The notes: generated from the letters alone by a model not told the origin. 8,214 nt of DNA from Candidatus Sulfopaludibacter sp. SbA3 (GCA_945861845.1 CAMAWS010000120.1:1-8214), one strand, 5' to 3'. Positions 1 to 6,652 are shown, counted from the first letter of the stretch. Numbers and translations: made by a program.

Positions 1-15
1 AAATACACGTATATT

Positions 16-19
16 AGGA
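16..19 (+). promoter_or_regulatory. ribosome binding site of the first ATPase gene
   Basis: An AGGA core lies 4 nt upstream of the ATG at 24. It is a short Shine-Dalgarno match, but it supports that ATG as the start. Only 23 bp precede the gene in this window, so its promoter cannot be judged. Confidence 0.45.
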
Positions 20-23
20 CTTA

Positions 24-1196
24 ATGAAAGCAAATCCAGGCGGGCAAATTGATCTCAATGCGGTAATTGGTCGGGAGGGAATCATCCAGATCCTATGGGA
101 AACCGTCGAGCAACAGAGTTTGGTCATCACAGCTGAGCGGCGCATCGGAAAAACTACGGTGATCAAAAAAATGAGGCACGAGCCCGTGGCGGGTTGGGTG
201 CCGGTCTTTCAGGACTTGGAGCGCTGTCATTCTGCTGCGGAGTTCGCCATGGCCGTTTACAAAGAGATCCACCAGTTCCTGAGCCAGAAGGGCAAAGTCA
301 CACGAAGGGCGAAGGAATTCTTTACGGCAATGGGAGGCGTGGAGGTCGGCGGCTTGTTCAAACTCCCAGAGAAAGCCGGCACACAGTGGAAAGATGTGCT
401 CACTCGAGCCGTCGAGGATCTGATTCACGAAAACGACGTTTCAGGCACGAAGCTACTGTTTCTGTGGGACGAGATGCCCTTCATGCTGGCCAACATCCGC
501 GACCGCGAAGGGGAGCAAACGGCGATGGAGGTGCTCGATCTCCTGCGCGCCTTGCGCCAGACGCATGGCGGGCTGCGGATGGTTATCACCGGTTCCATTG
601 GCCTCCATCACATCCTCTCTTCATTAAAAGAGAAAAACTATGGCAACTCGCCGGTGAACGATATGGCCGCGATTGATGTGCCGCCGCTGGACCAGTCCGA
701 CGCCATAAAGCTGGCCGGGTTGCTCGTCGAAGGCGAGACCCTGCCGTCGCCAGACCTGGAGGCTGCTGCCGATGCAATTGCCCGTGAGGCGGACTGCTTT
801 CCCTTCTACATCCACCACATCGTCAAGGCTTTGAAAATCCGCGGCCTTGATGCGACACCCGAAAACGTTGCTCAGGTTGTGGCCTCGCAGTTGGTAGATG
901 CGAACGATCCCTGGGAACTTCTTCATTACCGGGAGCGCATCCCGATCTACTATCGCGAAGACCAAAAGGCGGTCTTCCTGATTCTCGATGAATTAGCCAG
1001 CAGGACGGGCACAGCTACGGTGAACGAATTGCTCGCCATGCTCAAAGGCGCGAGCGCTTTCGACGATCGGGAGCGCTTGCTGCGTCTTCTCTCGCTGATG
1101 GAGCGCGATCACTACCTGAAACGGGATGAAGACGGGCGCTATCGCTTTCGATTTCCGCTGATCTGCCGCTGGTGGACAATCAACCGGGGCCTATGA
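24..1196 (+). CDS. P-loop ATPase with C-terminal winged-helix region
   Basis: This encodes a 390-aa predicted cytoplasmic ATPase of the AAA/STAND-like 'archaeal ATPase' type. The N-terminal part has GRE near residue 17, then a Walker A loop at 37-45 (AERRIGKTT, with the RRxGKT form common in this group). Walker B is at 145-150, ending in D149-E150. A sensor-like TGSIGLHH segment lies at 189-196. Residues from about 310 to the end look like a winged helix, closing with an aromatic/basic tail (FPLICRWWTINRGL). No signal peptide or membrane segment is visible. Its stop codon overlaps the ATG of the next gene by ATGA, so the two are probably co-translated and may act together. The function is unknown; a regulatory or conflict role is a guess. 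The ATPase call is firm, the biology is not. Confidence 0.8.
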   Translation: MKANPGGQIDLNAVIGREGIIQILWETVEQQSLVITAERRIGKTTVIKKMRHEPVAGWVPVFQDLERCHSAAEFAMAVYKEIHQFLSQKGKVTRRAKEFFTAMGGVEVGGLFKLPEKAGTQWKDVLTRAVEDLIHENDVSGTKLLFLWDEMPFMLANIRDREGEQTAMEVLDLLRALRQTHGGLRMVITGSIGLHHILSSLKEKNYGNSPVNDMAAIDVPPLDQSDAIKLAGLLVEGETLPSPDLEAAADAIAREADCFPFYIHHIVKALKIRGLDATPENVAQVVASQLVDANDPWELLHYRERIPIYYREDQKAVFLILDELASRTGTATVNELLAMLKGASAFDDRERLLRLLSLMERDHYLKRDEDGRYRFRFPLICRWWTINRGL

Positions 1197-3658
1197 AAAC
1201 GGACAGCTCAGACACCGGCGAGCGAGCGAGCGGTCGTAAGACGATTTGGGTTTTTACTCCCAGCCGCACTGATCCAAAGGACCTGGAGTTCATCCTCGTT
1301 CAACGCCAGAAACTCCTGCAGGACGCAGTGGAACGGGTCCGTGAGAGCGCCCTCACCGATCACAAGCACCATCTGCTTTTCGTCGGTCCCCGCGGGTGTG
1401 GAAAAACCCACCTCGTTACGCTGATGGTCAGCCGCCTGAGTGAAGAAGGCGAACTCGCGGACCGTTTGCGAATTGCCTGGCTCAACGAGGATGAGACCTG
1501 CACGACGCTGCTCGAACTGTTCTTCAAAATTCATTTAGCTTTAACGAAGCGCTATCCCGATGAATTCCGCGAGGACTTGCTCGATGCGGCGTATGACATG
1601 AAGCAGGATGCCGCTCTGGAGTTCGTGTGTAAGCACCTGCTCTCGTCTCTCCGTTCCCGGACGCTTCTGGTGGTGGCTGAGAATCTCGATGCCATCTTTG
1701 AGGGGCTTGGTAATGTCGGCCAGAACCAGCTCAGAGCCTTCATTCAGGAGAACCCAAAGCTCTCCATCGTCGCCACCGCGCAGCGGTTGGTCGAAGATCT
1801 GTCCAACCGAACCAGTCCCTTTTTCGGCTTCTTCCAGACCGAGCATCTCAAGCCGCTCAATGTCGAAGAGGCGACTGAATTGCTCCAGAATATCGCTCGA
1901 CTGAATGAGAAAGGCAGCGTCGTGGAGTTCCTCTCTACTAGCCGTGGACGCTCCAGAGTCCGGGCGCTCCATCACCTGTCGGGAGGCAATCACCGCATTT
2001 ACATCGTTCTCTCGCAGTTCATCACCCGTGACAGCATTGACGCCCTCCTGGGGCCGTTCATGAAGATGGTGGATGAACTCACGCCCTACTATCAGGAGCG
2101 GATCCGCTGGCTGCCTGCGCTGCAGCGAAAGATCGTCGAGTATCTGTGTGGTTGCGAAGGCACCGTGCCGGTCAAAGAGATCGCCAAAAGACTCTTTGCC
2201 ACTCCGCAAACCATCTCCAGCCAACTGCAGGACCTCCGGGAGAAGGGCTATGTCGAGGCGAATCAGCGCGGGCGCGAGTCCCTCTACGAAATCAGCGAGC
2301 CCCTGATGCGCATCTGCGTCGAGGTGAAGGACAACCAGCGCCATCAACCGCTCAGGTTACTCGTGGACTTTCTCCGCGTCTGGTATGACGATCAGGAACT
2401 GAAACAGCGCCTAGGGAAGATGGAGCCTGGCTCCGCATCCTGTACGTATCTGGAATCTGCCATCCAGAGAAACCGCGCCGAAGGTAATTTGCGGAAGCAG
2501 TTGTTTTTCGAAGACCTCCACTTGTCCCTGCCTGGGAAGTTGAACCCGAAACTGTGGGATCGTTTCAGTCGGGGATTGACGAATCTGCCGGAGGGGTTGC
2601 TTCTGGCGATGAAAAGCCTGACTGATGGCAACGAATCCGAGGCTATCCTTTGTTTGGATGATGCCATTGCGGAAGAACCCACCTTATCCGGCAAAGCGGA
2701 CATCCTCCTGTTCCGAGCTCAGATTCACTCAGCATCCGGCGACCGCGGGAAGGCACTCGACGACTACACGGCGGTGATTGAGCTCTCGGGCGCACCGGTC
2801 AAGCAGGTCGCCATGGCACTCTTCAATCGCGGCATCGCCCACGGCCGGGCGGGCGAGACGCAGCGTGCCATCGACGACTGCACGGCGGTGATCGGGCTGT
2901 CCGGGGCACCGGTGGAGCACGTCGCCATGGCGCTCTATTTGCGCGGCTATACCCACGGCCGGGCGGGCGAGACGCAGCGTGCCATCGACGACTGCACGGC
3001 GGTGATCGGGCTGTCCGGGGCACCAGTGGAGCAGGTCGCCATGGCGCTCTATTTGCGCGGCGTCACCTATTACCAAAAGAGCCGGAAGCAAGAAGCGCAG
3101 TCGGATTTTGAAGCATTGATCCGCGTTCCGGAGGCTCCTGTGGAAAATGTAGTGGATACTCATTTCGTTCTCTCAGAACTTCACTTTAGCGAGGGCAGAT
3201 GGAGCGAAGGCTTTCAGGCGCTTGAGGCGAGTCTGGAATGGGGCGCGAAGGCTCAACCGGCCTATCGTGAAGTTGCGACCGATTTGATCGATGTGTTCTT
3301 CTCCGGAGGGCTGAGCCCGGAGGGCCGACGCGACAAAGTGACCGACCTGCTCCGCATCTACCACAAGCATCAGGCTCTGCCTGTGCTGGGCGAAGCCGTC
3401 GTCCAACACATCGGCAATGTCTTTCGCGCCGGGGAGCCATTTCCATCGGCCGACAATCTTGAGGGGTGGGCTTCGGCCTTTGAGCGAGCGGCTGAAAGTG
3501 TTCCTGACTTTCGCCTTTCCGTCCGACTGCTTCGAACGGGTGTCGACTACCTCAAAGCTGGCGGAAAGGATCCGGGGATCCTCCTCGATCTGACGTCCCC
3601 AGAACGTGCGATTCTAGAACAGTCGCTAGGGCTTGCTGAAAAGGAGCAAGCGAAATAG
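1193..3658 (+). CDS. ATPase-winged helix-TPR protein
   Basis: This encodes an 821-aa multidomain protein. Residues 65-72 form a canonical Walker A loop (GPRGCGKT). The Walker B position (about 156-170) reads LLVVAENLD, so the usual DE pair is replaced by an ENLD motif. A sensor-1-like strand follows (SIVATAQR). Residues about 311-376 are a winged helix-turn-helix (VKEIAKRLFATPQTISSQL, then a GYVE wing). About 483-657 is an array of TPR-like repeats with a 38-residue period, two of them nearly identical. The remaining C-terminus is helical and unassigned. I prefer the ATG at 1193 to the in-frame GTG at 1172, because it gives an ATGA overlap with the upstream ATPase gene and has GGGG just before it. 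The architecture (switch ATPase, DNA-binding-like domain, TPR sensor or scaffold) resembles STAND regulators. The target is unknown. Confidence 0.8.
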   Translation: MKTDSSDTGERASGRKTIWVFTPSRTDPKDLEFILVQRQKLLQDAVERVRESALTDHKHHLLFVGPRGCGKTHLVTLMVSRLSEEGELADRLRIAWLNEDETCTTLLELFFKIHLALTKRYPDEFREDLLDAAYDMKQDAALEFVCKHLLSSLRSRTLLVVAENLDAIFEGLGNVGQNQLRAFIQENPKLSIVATAQRLVEDLSNRTSPFFGFFQTEHLKPLNVEEATELLQNIARLNEKGSVVEFLSTSRGRSRVRALHHLSGGNHRIYIVLSQFITRDSIDALLGPFMKMVDELTPYYQERIRWLPALQRKIVEYLCGCEGTVPVKEIAKRLFATPQTISSQLQDLREKGYVEANQRGRESLYEISEPLMRICVEVKDNQRHQPLRLLVDFLRVWYDDQELKQRLGKMEPGSASCTYLESAIQRNRAEGNLRKQLFFEDLHLSLPGKLNPKLWDRFSRGLTNLPEGLLLAMKSLTDGNESEAILCLDDAIAEEPTLSGKADILLFRAQIHSASGDRGKALDDYTAVIELSGAPVKQVAMALFNRGIAHGRAGETQRAIDDCTAVIGLSGAPVEHVAMALYLRGYTHGRAGETQRAIDDCTAVIGLSGAPVEQVAMALYLRGVTYYQKSRKQEAQSDFEALIRVPEAPVENVVDTHFVLSELHFSEGRWSEGFQALEASLEWGAKAQPAYREVATDLIDVFFSGGLSPEGRRDKVTDLLRIYHKHQALPVLGEAVVQHIGNVFRAGEPFPSADNLEGWASAFERAAESVPDFRLSVRLLRTGVDYLKAGGKDPGILLDLTSPERAILEQSLGLAEKEQAK
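2724..3061 (+). repeat. 114-bp tandem repeats coding for TPR units
   Basis: Three in-frame units of 114 bp (38 codons) run through the TPR region. The last two are almost identical: 2838-2947 and 2952-3061 match at 108 of 110 positions. One difference is silent (CCG/CCA, Pro) and the other swaps His for Gln. The first unit (about 2724-2837) is more diverged but aligns in phase. This indicates a recent internal duplication or gene conversion that kept the reading frame. Confidence 0.9.
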
Positions 3659-3693
3659 CGACATATCATCTACAGCGCAACGGTTGGGGAAAG

Positions 3694-3707
3694 CGCGAGG
3701 ATTCGCG
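3694..3707. terminator. weak hairpin between convergent genes
   Basis: A CGCGA/TCGCG stem with a GGAT loop sits in the 78-bp gap between the TPR ATPase gene and acpS, which converge here. The following bases include GTTTGTT but no real T-run. It could help terminate either gene, but the evidence is thin. Nothing else is recognisable in this gap. Confidence 0.2.
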
Positions 3708-3736
3708 ACAACGTTTGTTCAACCGCGGGGAGAAGT

Positions 3737-4114
3737 TCAGGCCTCGAGGATTACAACCGCGCAGGAAACAAGCTGATCGTGGGTGAGCGAGACATGAAAT
3801 CGGTTGGAGCCCAGCGAACTGGCTCGAGCGAGAGCTTCGGCATAGAGGTGTAGCTCGGGCTTACCCGACGCAAGCCTTTCGACTTCGACATCCTTCCATT
3901 TCACGCCGGCAGCCCATCCCGTGCCCAGGGCTTTGAAAGCGGCTTCCTTTGCGGCGAACCGTGCGGCGAAGTGGATTGCCGGATGCGCGCATTTCTTGCA
4001 ATACGCGATCTCTTCTTCTGTATATATTCGGTTAAGGAAACGGTCGCCGAAACGCTCAATGGATTGGGCGATGCGCTCGTTTTGTATAACGTCGATGCCG
4101 ATTCCCGTGATCAT
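3737..4114 (-). CDS. acpS: holo-[acyl-carrier-protein] synthase
   Basis: This encodes a 125-aa AcpS, the usual size. The enzyme transfers 4'-phosphopantetheine from coenzyme A to the conserved serine of apo-acyl carrier protein, activating it for fatty acid synthesis in the cytoplasm. Family signatures are present: MITGIGIDV at the N-terminus with Mg-binding D8, the RFAAKEAAFKALG block at 52-64 with E57, and HVSLTHD at 107-113. The start is secure because the GIGID motif begins at residue 3, as in other members. The gene is divergent from pgeF, with only 9 bp between the two start codons, so its promoter must lie inside the pgeF coding sequence. It converges with the TPR ATPase gene. Nothing appears missing. 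Confidence 0.96.
   Translation of the reverse strand: MITGIGIDVIQNERIAQSIERFGDRFLNRIYTEEEIAYCKKCAHPAIHFAARFAAKEAAFKALGTGWAAGVKWKDVEVERLASGKPELHLYAEALARASSLGSNRFHVSLTHDQLVSCAVVILEA
4064..4090 (+). promoter_or_regulatory. possible promoter for pgeF inside acpS
   Basis: TATAAC at 4085-4090 is a good -10 match, 33 bp upstream of the pgeF ATG. A poor -35 candidate, TTGGGC, lies 15 bp further upstream at 4064-4069. The 9-bp spacer between the genes cannot hold a promoter, so one inside acpS is expected. This particular candidate is only suggestive. Confidence 0.2.
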
Positions 4115-4123
4115 TGAAATTTC

Positions 4124-4882
4124 ATGTTACAAGTAAAGCGCGAATCAAACGTAACTTTCCTGAGGTCCGAGGCGCTCGATCGGATCCCTGGCATCGTGCA
4201 TGCATTTTCCACGCGCAGGGCCGATCGCACCGACTTCACGCTGGGTTCGAGCTCCTCGACCAATCCAATCATTAATATAAACCGGGTCCGGCTCCTTGCG
4301 GTGGCCGGAACGGCTGGCTGGCCGGTCTTATGGCTCAACCAGGTGCATTCGGCAATCGTGCAGGATGTGGACGATACCTCGGCGGCTAACGAACCGCTCG
4401 AAGGCGATGCGTCCGTGACTGCCGTGCAAGGAATTGCGCTCGCCATTCAAACCGCCGACTGCGTGCCCATTCTTATTGCGGACCGCAATGCCCGGTGTGT
4501 GGCTGCGGTTCATGCCGGCTGGCGCGGGACGGCGGCGCGTATCGTACAAAAGACCGTTGAGCGAATGGCCGAAAAGTTCGGCGTGGACCGTCGCGACTTA
4601 TTCGGTGTTATCGGCCCTCATATCGGGGTGTGCTGCTACGAGGTTGGGGAAGAAGTAGCGTCCGCCTTTACTGTAGGCGCGGTCTATGACAGCGCATATC
4701 CCAAACCGCATCTAAACCTTGCGGAAGCCAATCGAAGCCAGCTGGTCGAATCCGGCGTTCCGAATGACCAGATTGAAGTCTCCTCGCTCTGTACTCGCTG
4801 CCGTGAAGATCTTTTCTTTTCCTATCGGCGCGACGGTAACAAGGCGGGCCGGATGCTCTCGATTATCGGAATTGCTCCATGA
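4124..4882 (+). CDS. pgeF: peptidoglycan editing factor PgeF (YfiH/DUF152)
   Basis: This encodes a 252-aa multi-copper-polyphenol-oxidoreductase-fold ('laccase domain') protein of the YfiH/YlmD family. Members of the family remove wrongly incorporated residues, such as L-Ser, from muropeptide precursors; some members were also reported to have purine nucleoside activity. The metal-site residues are visible: H75 in NQVH, C113 in TADC and H130 in the VHAGWRGT block. The conserved IGPHIGVCCYEV segment and the C-terminal CTRCREDLFFSYRRDG block are also intact. The length is typical. The ATG at 4124 keeps the FLRSEAL start seen in relatives, although the Shine-Dalgarno is poor. The stop overlaps the start of the pseudouridine synthase gene (ATGA), indicating an operon. 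Confidence 0.95.
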   Translation: MLQVKRESNVTFLRSEALDRIPGIVHAFSTRRADRTDFTLGSSSSTNPIININRVRLLAVAGTAGWPVLWLNQVHSAIVQDVDDTSAANEPLEGDASVTAVQGIALAIQTADCVPILIADRNARCVAAVHAGWRGTAARIVQKTVERMAEKFGVDRRDLFGVIGPHIGVCCYEVGEEVASAFTVGAVYDSAYPKPHLNLAEANRSQLVESGVPNDQIEVSSLCTRCREDLFFSYRRDGNKAGRMLSIIGIAP

Positions 4883-5598
4883 AGGCGCGCGCAACCCTGG
4901 ATCGCGTCTTATCGAAAGCCGGCATCGCTTCGCGCACGACAACGCGCGAATGGATCGAAAACGGCCGCGTGAAGGTCAACGGAAAGGTCGTTCGTGATCC
5001 GGATCACTGGGTCGAACAGGGTAAGGACGTTGTTCACCTGGACGGCCGGCGTATAAAGGCCGAAAAGAAAATTTACGTCGCCCTCAACAAACCCACCGGC
5101 GTGATCACGTCTCATGGCGACAATCAGAATCGGCCGACCGTTTACGACTACGTCAAACAACTCGATCGCTGGCTCATTCCGGTCGGCCGGCTGGACATGG
5201 ATACCTCGGGGCTCATCGTCCTTACCAATGACACCGATTTCGGCGAGGCCTTGCTGAATCCCACGACCGGGATACCGAAGACCTACTATGTCAAGGCCGC
5301 GGGCGTGGTTTCCGACTCCCAGTACTTTGATCTGGCTTACGGGCTAGATATCGGAAGAGGCGAACGGTCGGGCCCTTCCGTAGTGCGCGAAGTTCGCGCG
5401 AGCCCGAAATATACATGGATGGAGCTGACGATTACGGAAGGCAAGAATCGCCAGGTGCGGCGTATGTGCGAGGCAATCGGCCATGTCGTGTTGAAACTCG
5501 TTCGTATTCGCATCGGCGGATTCAGTCTTGGCGATATTCCGGTGGGCACATTCAAAATACTGGATGCGAAGGACTTGAAAAAGCTGTTGTCGCGCTGA
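4879..5598 (+). CDS. RsuA/RluB-family rRNA pseudouridine synthase
   Basis: This encodes a 239-aa pseudouridine synthase that isomerises a specific uridine in ribosomal RNA. An N-terminal S4 RNA-binding domain spans about residues 5-60 (LSKAGIASR, then ENGRVKVNGKVV). The catalytic domain follows, with the KPTGVIT motif and the GRLDMDTSGL motif carrying the predicted catalytic aspartate D106. The C-terminal EGKNRQVRRMCEAIGH block is typical of the RsuA/RluB/RluE/RluF subfamily. I cannot tell which uridine it modifies (16S or 23S), so no symbol is given. Its ATG overlaps the pgeF stop by 4 nt, so translation is probably coupled. The redoxin gene starts 77 bp downstream on the same strand. Confidence 0.94.
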   Translation: MKARATLDRVLSKAGIASRTTTREWIENGRVKVNGKVVRDPDHWVEQGKDVVHLDGRRIKAEKKIYVALNKPTGVITSHGDNQNRPTVYDYVKQLDRWLIPVGRLDMDTSGLIVLTNDTDFGEALLNPTTGIPKTYYVKAAGVVSDSQYFDLAYGLDIGRGERSGPSVVREVRASPKYTWMELTITEGKNRQVRRMCEAIGHVVLKLVRIRIGGFSLGDIPVGTFKILDAKDLKKLLSR

Positions 5599-5666
5599 GA
5601 GATGCCTTTCGCATGGACATTCAAGATACCGTTCCGGTACGATCTGATTCGTTAATCAACGGAAAC

Positions 5667-5671
5667 GGAGG
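5667..5671 (+). promoter_or_regulatory. ribosome binding site deciding the redoxin start
   Basis: GGAGG lies 4 nt before the ATG at 5676 and is the strongest Shine-Dalgarno in the window. It selects this ATG over the in-frame ATG at 5613, which would add 21 polar residues ahead of the signal peptide. Confidence 0.75.
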
Positions 5672-5675
5672 CGTC

Positions 5676-6161
5676 ATGAAGCCTTTACTGGCTGGCCTGC
5701 TCCTGCTCTTCCAGATCCAGGGAGCCGCACCAAATATAACGGGATTCTCGATTCAGGGAACCACCGTGAACTTGGATTTCTACAAAGGAAAACAGAACGT
5801 TCTTCTGGTTTTCTATCGTACCCATAACTGAGGGTTCTGCCGCACGCAGCTCGGCGAGCTGCAAACGAACTATAAGAAGATCAAGGATACAGGGGCAGAA
5901 CTGATCGCTGTAAGCGCGGATCCTCCGGCTGACGGCGTAACCGTTGCAACCCAAATGAAGCTGACATATCCGATTCTCTCGGATAATTCCCGGAGCTACA
6001 TCCGGATGTACAACGTGTTGCACCCGCAGGAGGGCATTGCACGCCCTTCCATGTTCATCATTAATAAGGAGGGGACCATCATTTGGAGCTATGTTGGCAA
6101 GGATGCGTCCGACCGCCCCGATATGACTGCTGTGATCCAGCGGCTGCAGTCTATAAAATGA
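5676..6161 (+). CDS. exported redoxin, probable selenoprotein (UGFC; TGA at 5829-5831)
   Basis: This encodes a 161-aa AhpC/TSA-type thioredoxin-fold protein if the TGA at 5829-5831 is read as selenocysteine (residue 52). Residues 1-18 are a signal peptide (MKPLLAGLLLLFQIQGAA), without a lipobox Cys. The active-site region reads LVFYRTHN-U-GFCRTQL. Against the common FYRGxWCPFCRxQL pattern of this family, U falls exactly on the first Cys and C55 on the second. After the TGA the frame stays open to 6161 and carries normal family features: a VSADPP segment, YPILSD, and the cis-Pro region RPSMFIINKEGTI. A hairpin suited to be a SECIS follows the TGA. It probably acts in the periplasm as a peroxidase or thiol oxidoreductase. 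The alternative is a nonsense-mutated pseudogene, but the exact Cys position, the hairpin and the undamaged downstream frame argue against that. Confidence 0.85.
5834..5870 (+). promoter_or_regulatory. putative bacterial SECIS element
   Basis: Just after the TGA, 5846-5852 and 5856-5862 form a perfect 7-bp stem (GCAGCTC/GAGCTGC) capped by the 3-nt loop GGC. The loop starts 21 nt after the TGA and has G in its first two positions. That agrees with the general bacterial SECIS model: a short stem, a small apical loop with an early G, and about 16-37 nt from the UGA. GTTC at 5834-5837 can pair with GAAC at 5867-5870 as a lower stem. The hairpin lies wholly within the coding sequence, as bacterial SECIS elements do. 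It would recruit SelB with selenocysteinyl-tRNA. Folding was done by eye. Confidence 0.7.
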
Positions 6162-6165
6162 ACGC

Positions 6166-6573
6166 ATGGGCGGTATAAATCCATATGTTCAGCAAGAGAC
6201 ACCAGTCGCGGCGACCCAGAAATTCACGGTAACGTTCCTCCCGATGAACGTGACAGTGGAGGTCGATCCCGAAAAGATCCCCTACGGCCATACCGGCCTG
6301 CCTGGAAGCATCCTCGACATCGCTCTCGCCCATGGCATCAGCCTGGATCACGCATGCGGGGGTGTTTGCGCCTGCTCGACGTGCCACTGCATCGTGCGCG
6401 AGGGCGGCCAAAGCCTGTCTGAGATGACGGACAGCGAAGAAGATGAGTTGTCCTTCGCGCCAGGTCTTACCCCCAATAGCCGCCTTGGCTGCCAGTCTGT
6501 GCCCAATGGCACCCGCGACATAATTGTAGAAATTCCGGAATGGAACCGGAACATGGTACGCGAGGGGAAATAA
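6166..6573 (+). CDS. [2Fe-2S] ferredoxin, Isc/adrenodoxin type
   Basis: This encodes a 135-aa plant/adrenodoxin-fold ferredoxin, a cytoplasmic one-electron carrier. The cluster ligands are C64, C70, C73 and C109, in the pattern C-x5-C-x2-C followed by a distant Cys in SRLGCQ. The HACGGVCACSTCH block is characteristic of the Isc-type group linked to Fe-S cluster assembly. Extra cysteines C68 and C75 lie between and beside the ligands. The protein is longer than the roughly 110-aa Isc ferredoxins: it has about 20 extra N-terminal residues and an insertion (PYGHTGLPGS) before the helix preceding the cluster. No Shine-Dalgarno is clear at the ATG, which is 4 nt after the redoxin stop, so translation may depend on coupling. 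No isc or suf genes are nearby. A symbol such as fdx would go beyond the evidence. Confidence 0.92.
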   Translation: MGGINPYVQQETPVAATQKFTVTFLPMNVTVEVDPEKIPYGHTGLPGSILDIALAHGISLDHACGGVCACSTCHCIVREGGQSLSEMTDSEEDELSFAPGLTPNSRLGCQSVPNGTRDIIVEIPEWNRNMVREGK

Positions 6574-6580
6574 CCACAAA

Positions 6581-6614
6581 TTTACTGGTAAGTTCTTCCT
6601 GCTCCGTATATAAG
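6581..6614 (+). promoter_or_regulatory. possible promoter of the VWA gene
   Basis: The 79-bp gap before the VWA gene is AT-rich compared with its surroundings. TATAAG (6609-6614), overlapping TATATA (6607-6612), is a fair -10 match. The best -35 candidate, TTTACT at 6581-6586, is 20-22 bp away, which is too far for a standard promoter. A promoter is expected here, but its exact position is uncertain. Confidence 0.2.
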
Positions 6615-6652
6615 ATGGGTCGTCTCAAAACTCAAAAATAGAGCATTTCGAA

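Noticed and set aside
1172..1192. GTG at 1172 as the start of the TPR ATPase
   Set aside because: It would overlap the upstream gene by 25 nt, while the ATG at 1193 gives the common ATGA junction with GGGG just upstream. The seven extra residues carry no motif.
1541..2347. A 268-codon open frame on the minus strand
   Set aside because: It lies entirely antisense to the well-supported ATPase gene, has no recognisable motifs, and is explained by GC-rich codon bias.
2729..3163. A minus-strand frame with internal protein repeats
   Set aside because: The repeats simply mirror the 114-bp DNA repeats of the TPR gene on the other strand.
5627..5639. A TACCG/CGGTA hairpin after the pseudouridine synthase gene as a terminator
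   Set aside because: The stem is only 5 bp and no T-run follows, so readthrough into the redoxin gene seems as likely.
5829..5831. Reading the TGA as a nonsense mutation, giving a redoxin pseudogene
   Set aside because: It replaces exactly the first active-site Cys codon, is followed by a SECIS-like hairpin, and the rest of the frame is intact. A random stop would rarely meet all three conditions. It is kept only as the alternative.
5955..6161. A separate small gene starting at the ATG at 5955
   Set aside because: Its sequence is the C-terminal half of the redoxin fold in the same frame. It has no RBS and would lack the active site.
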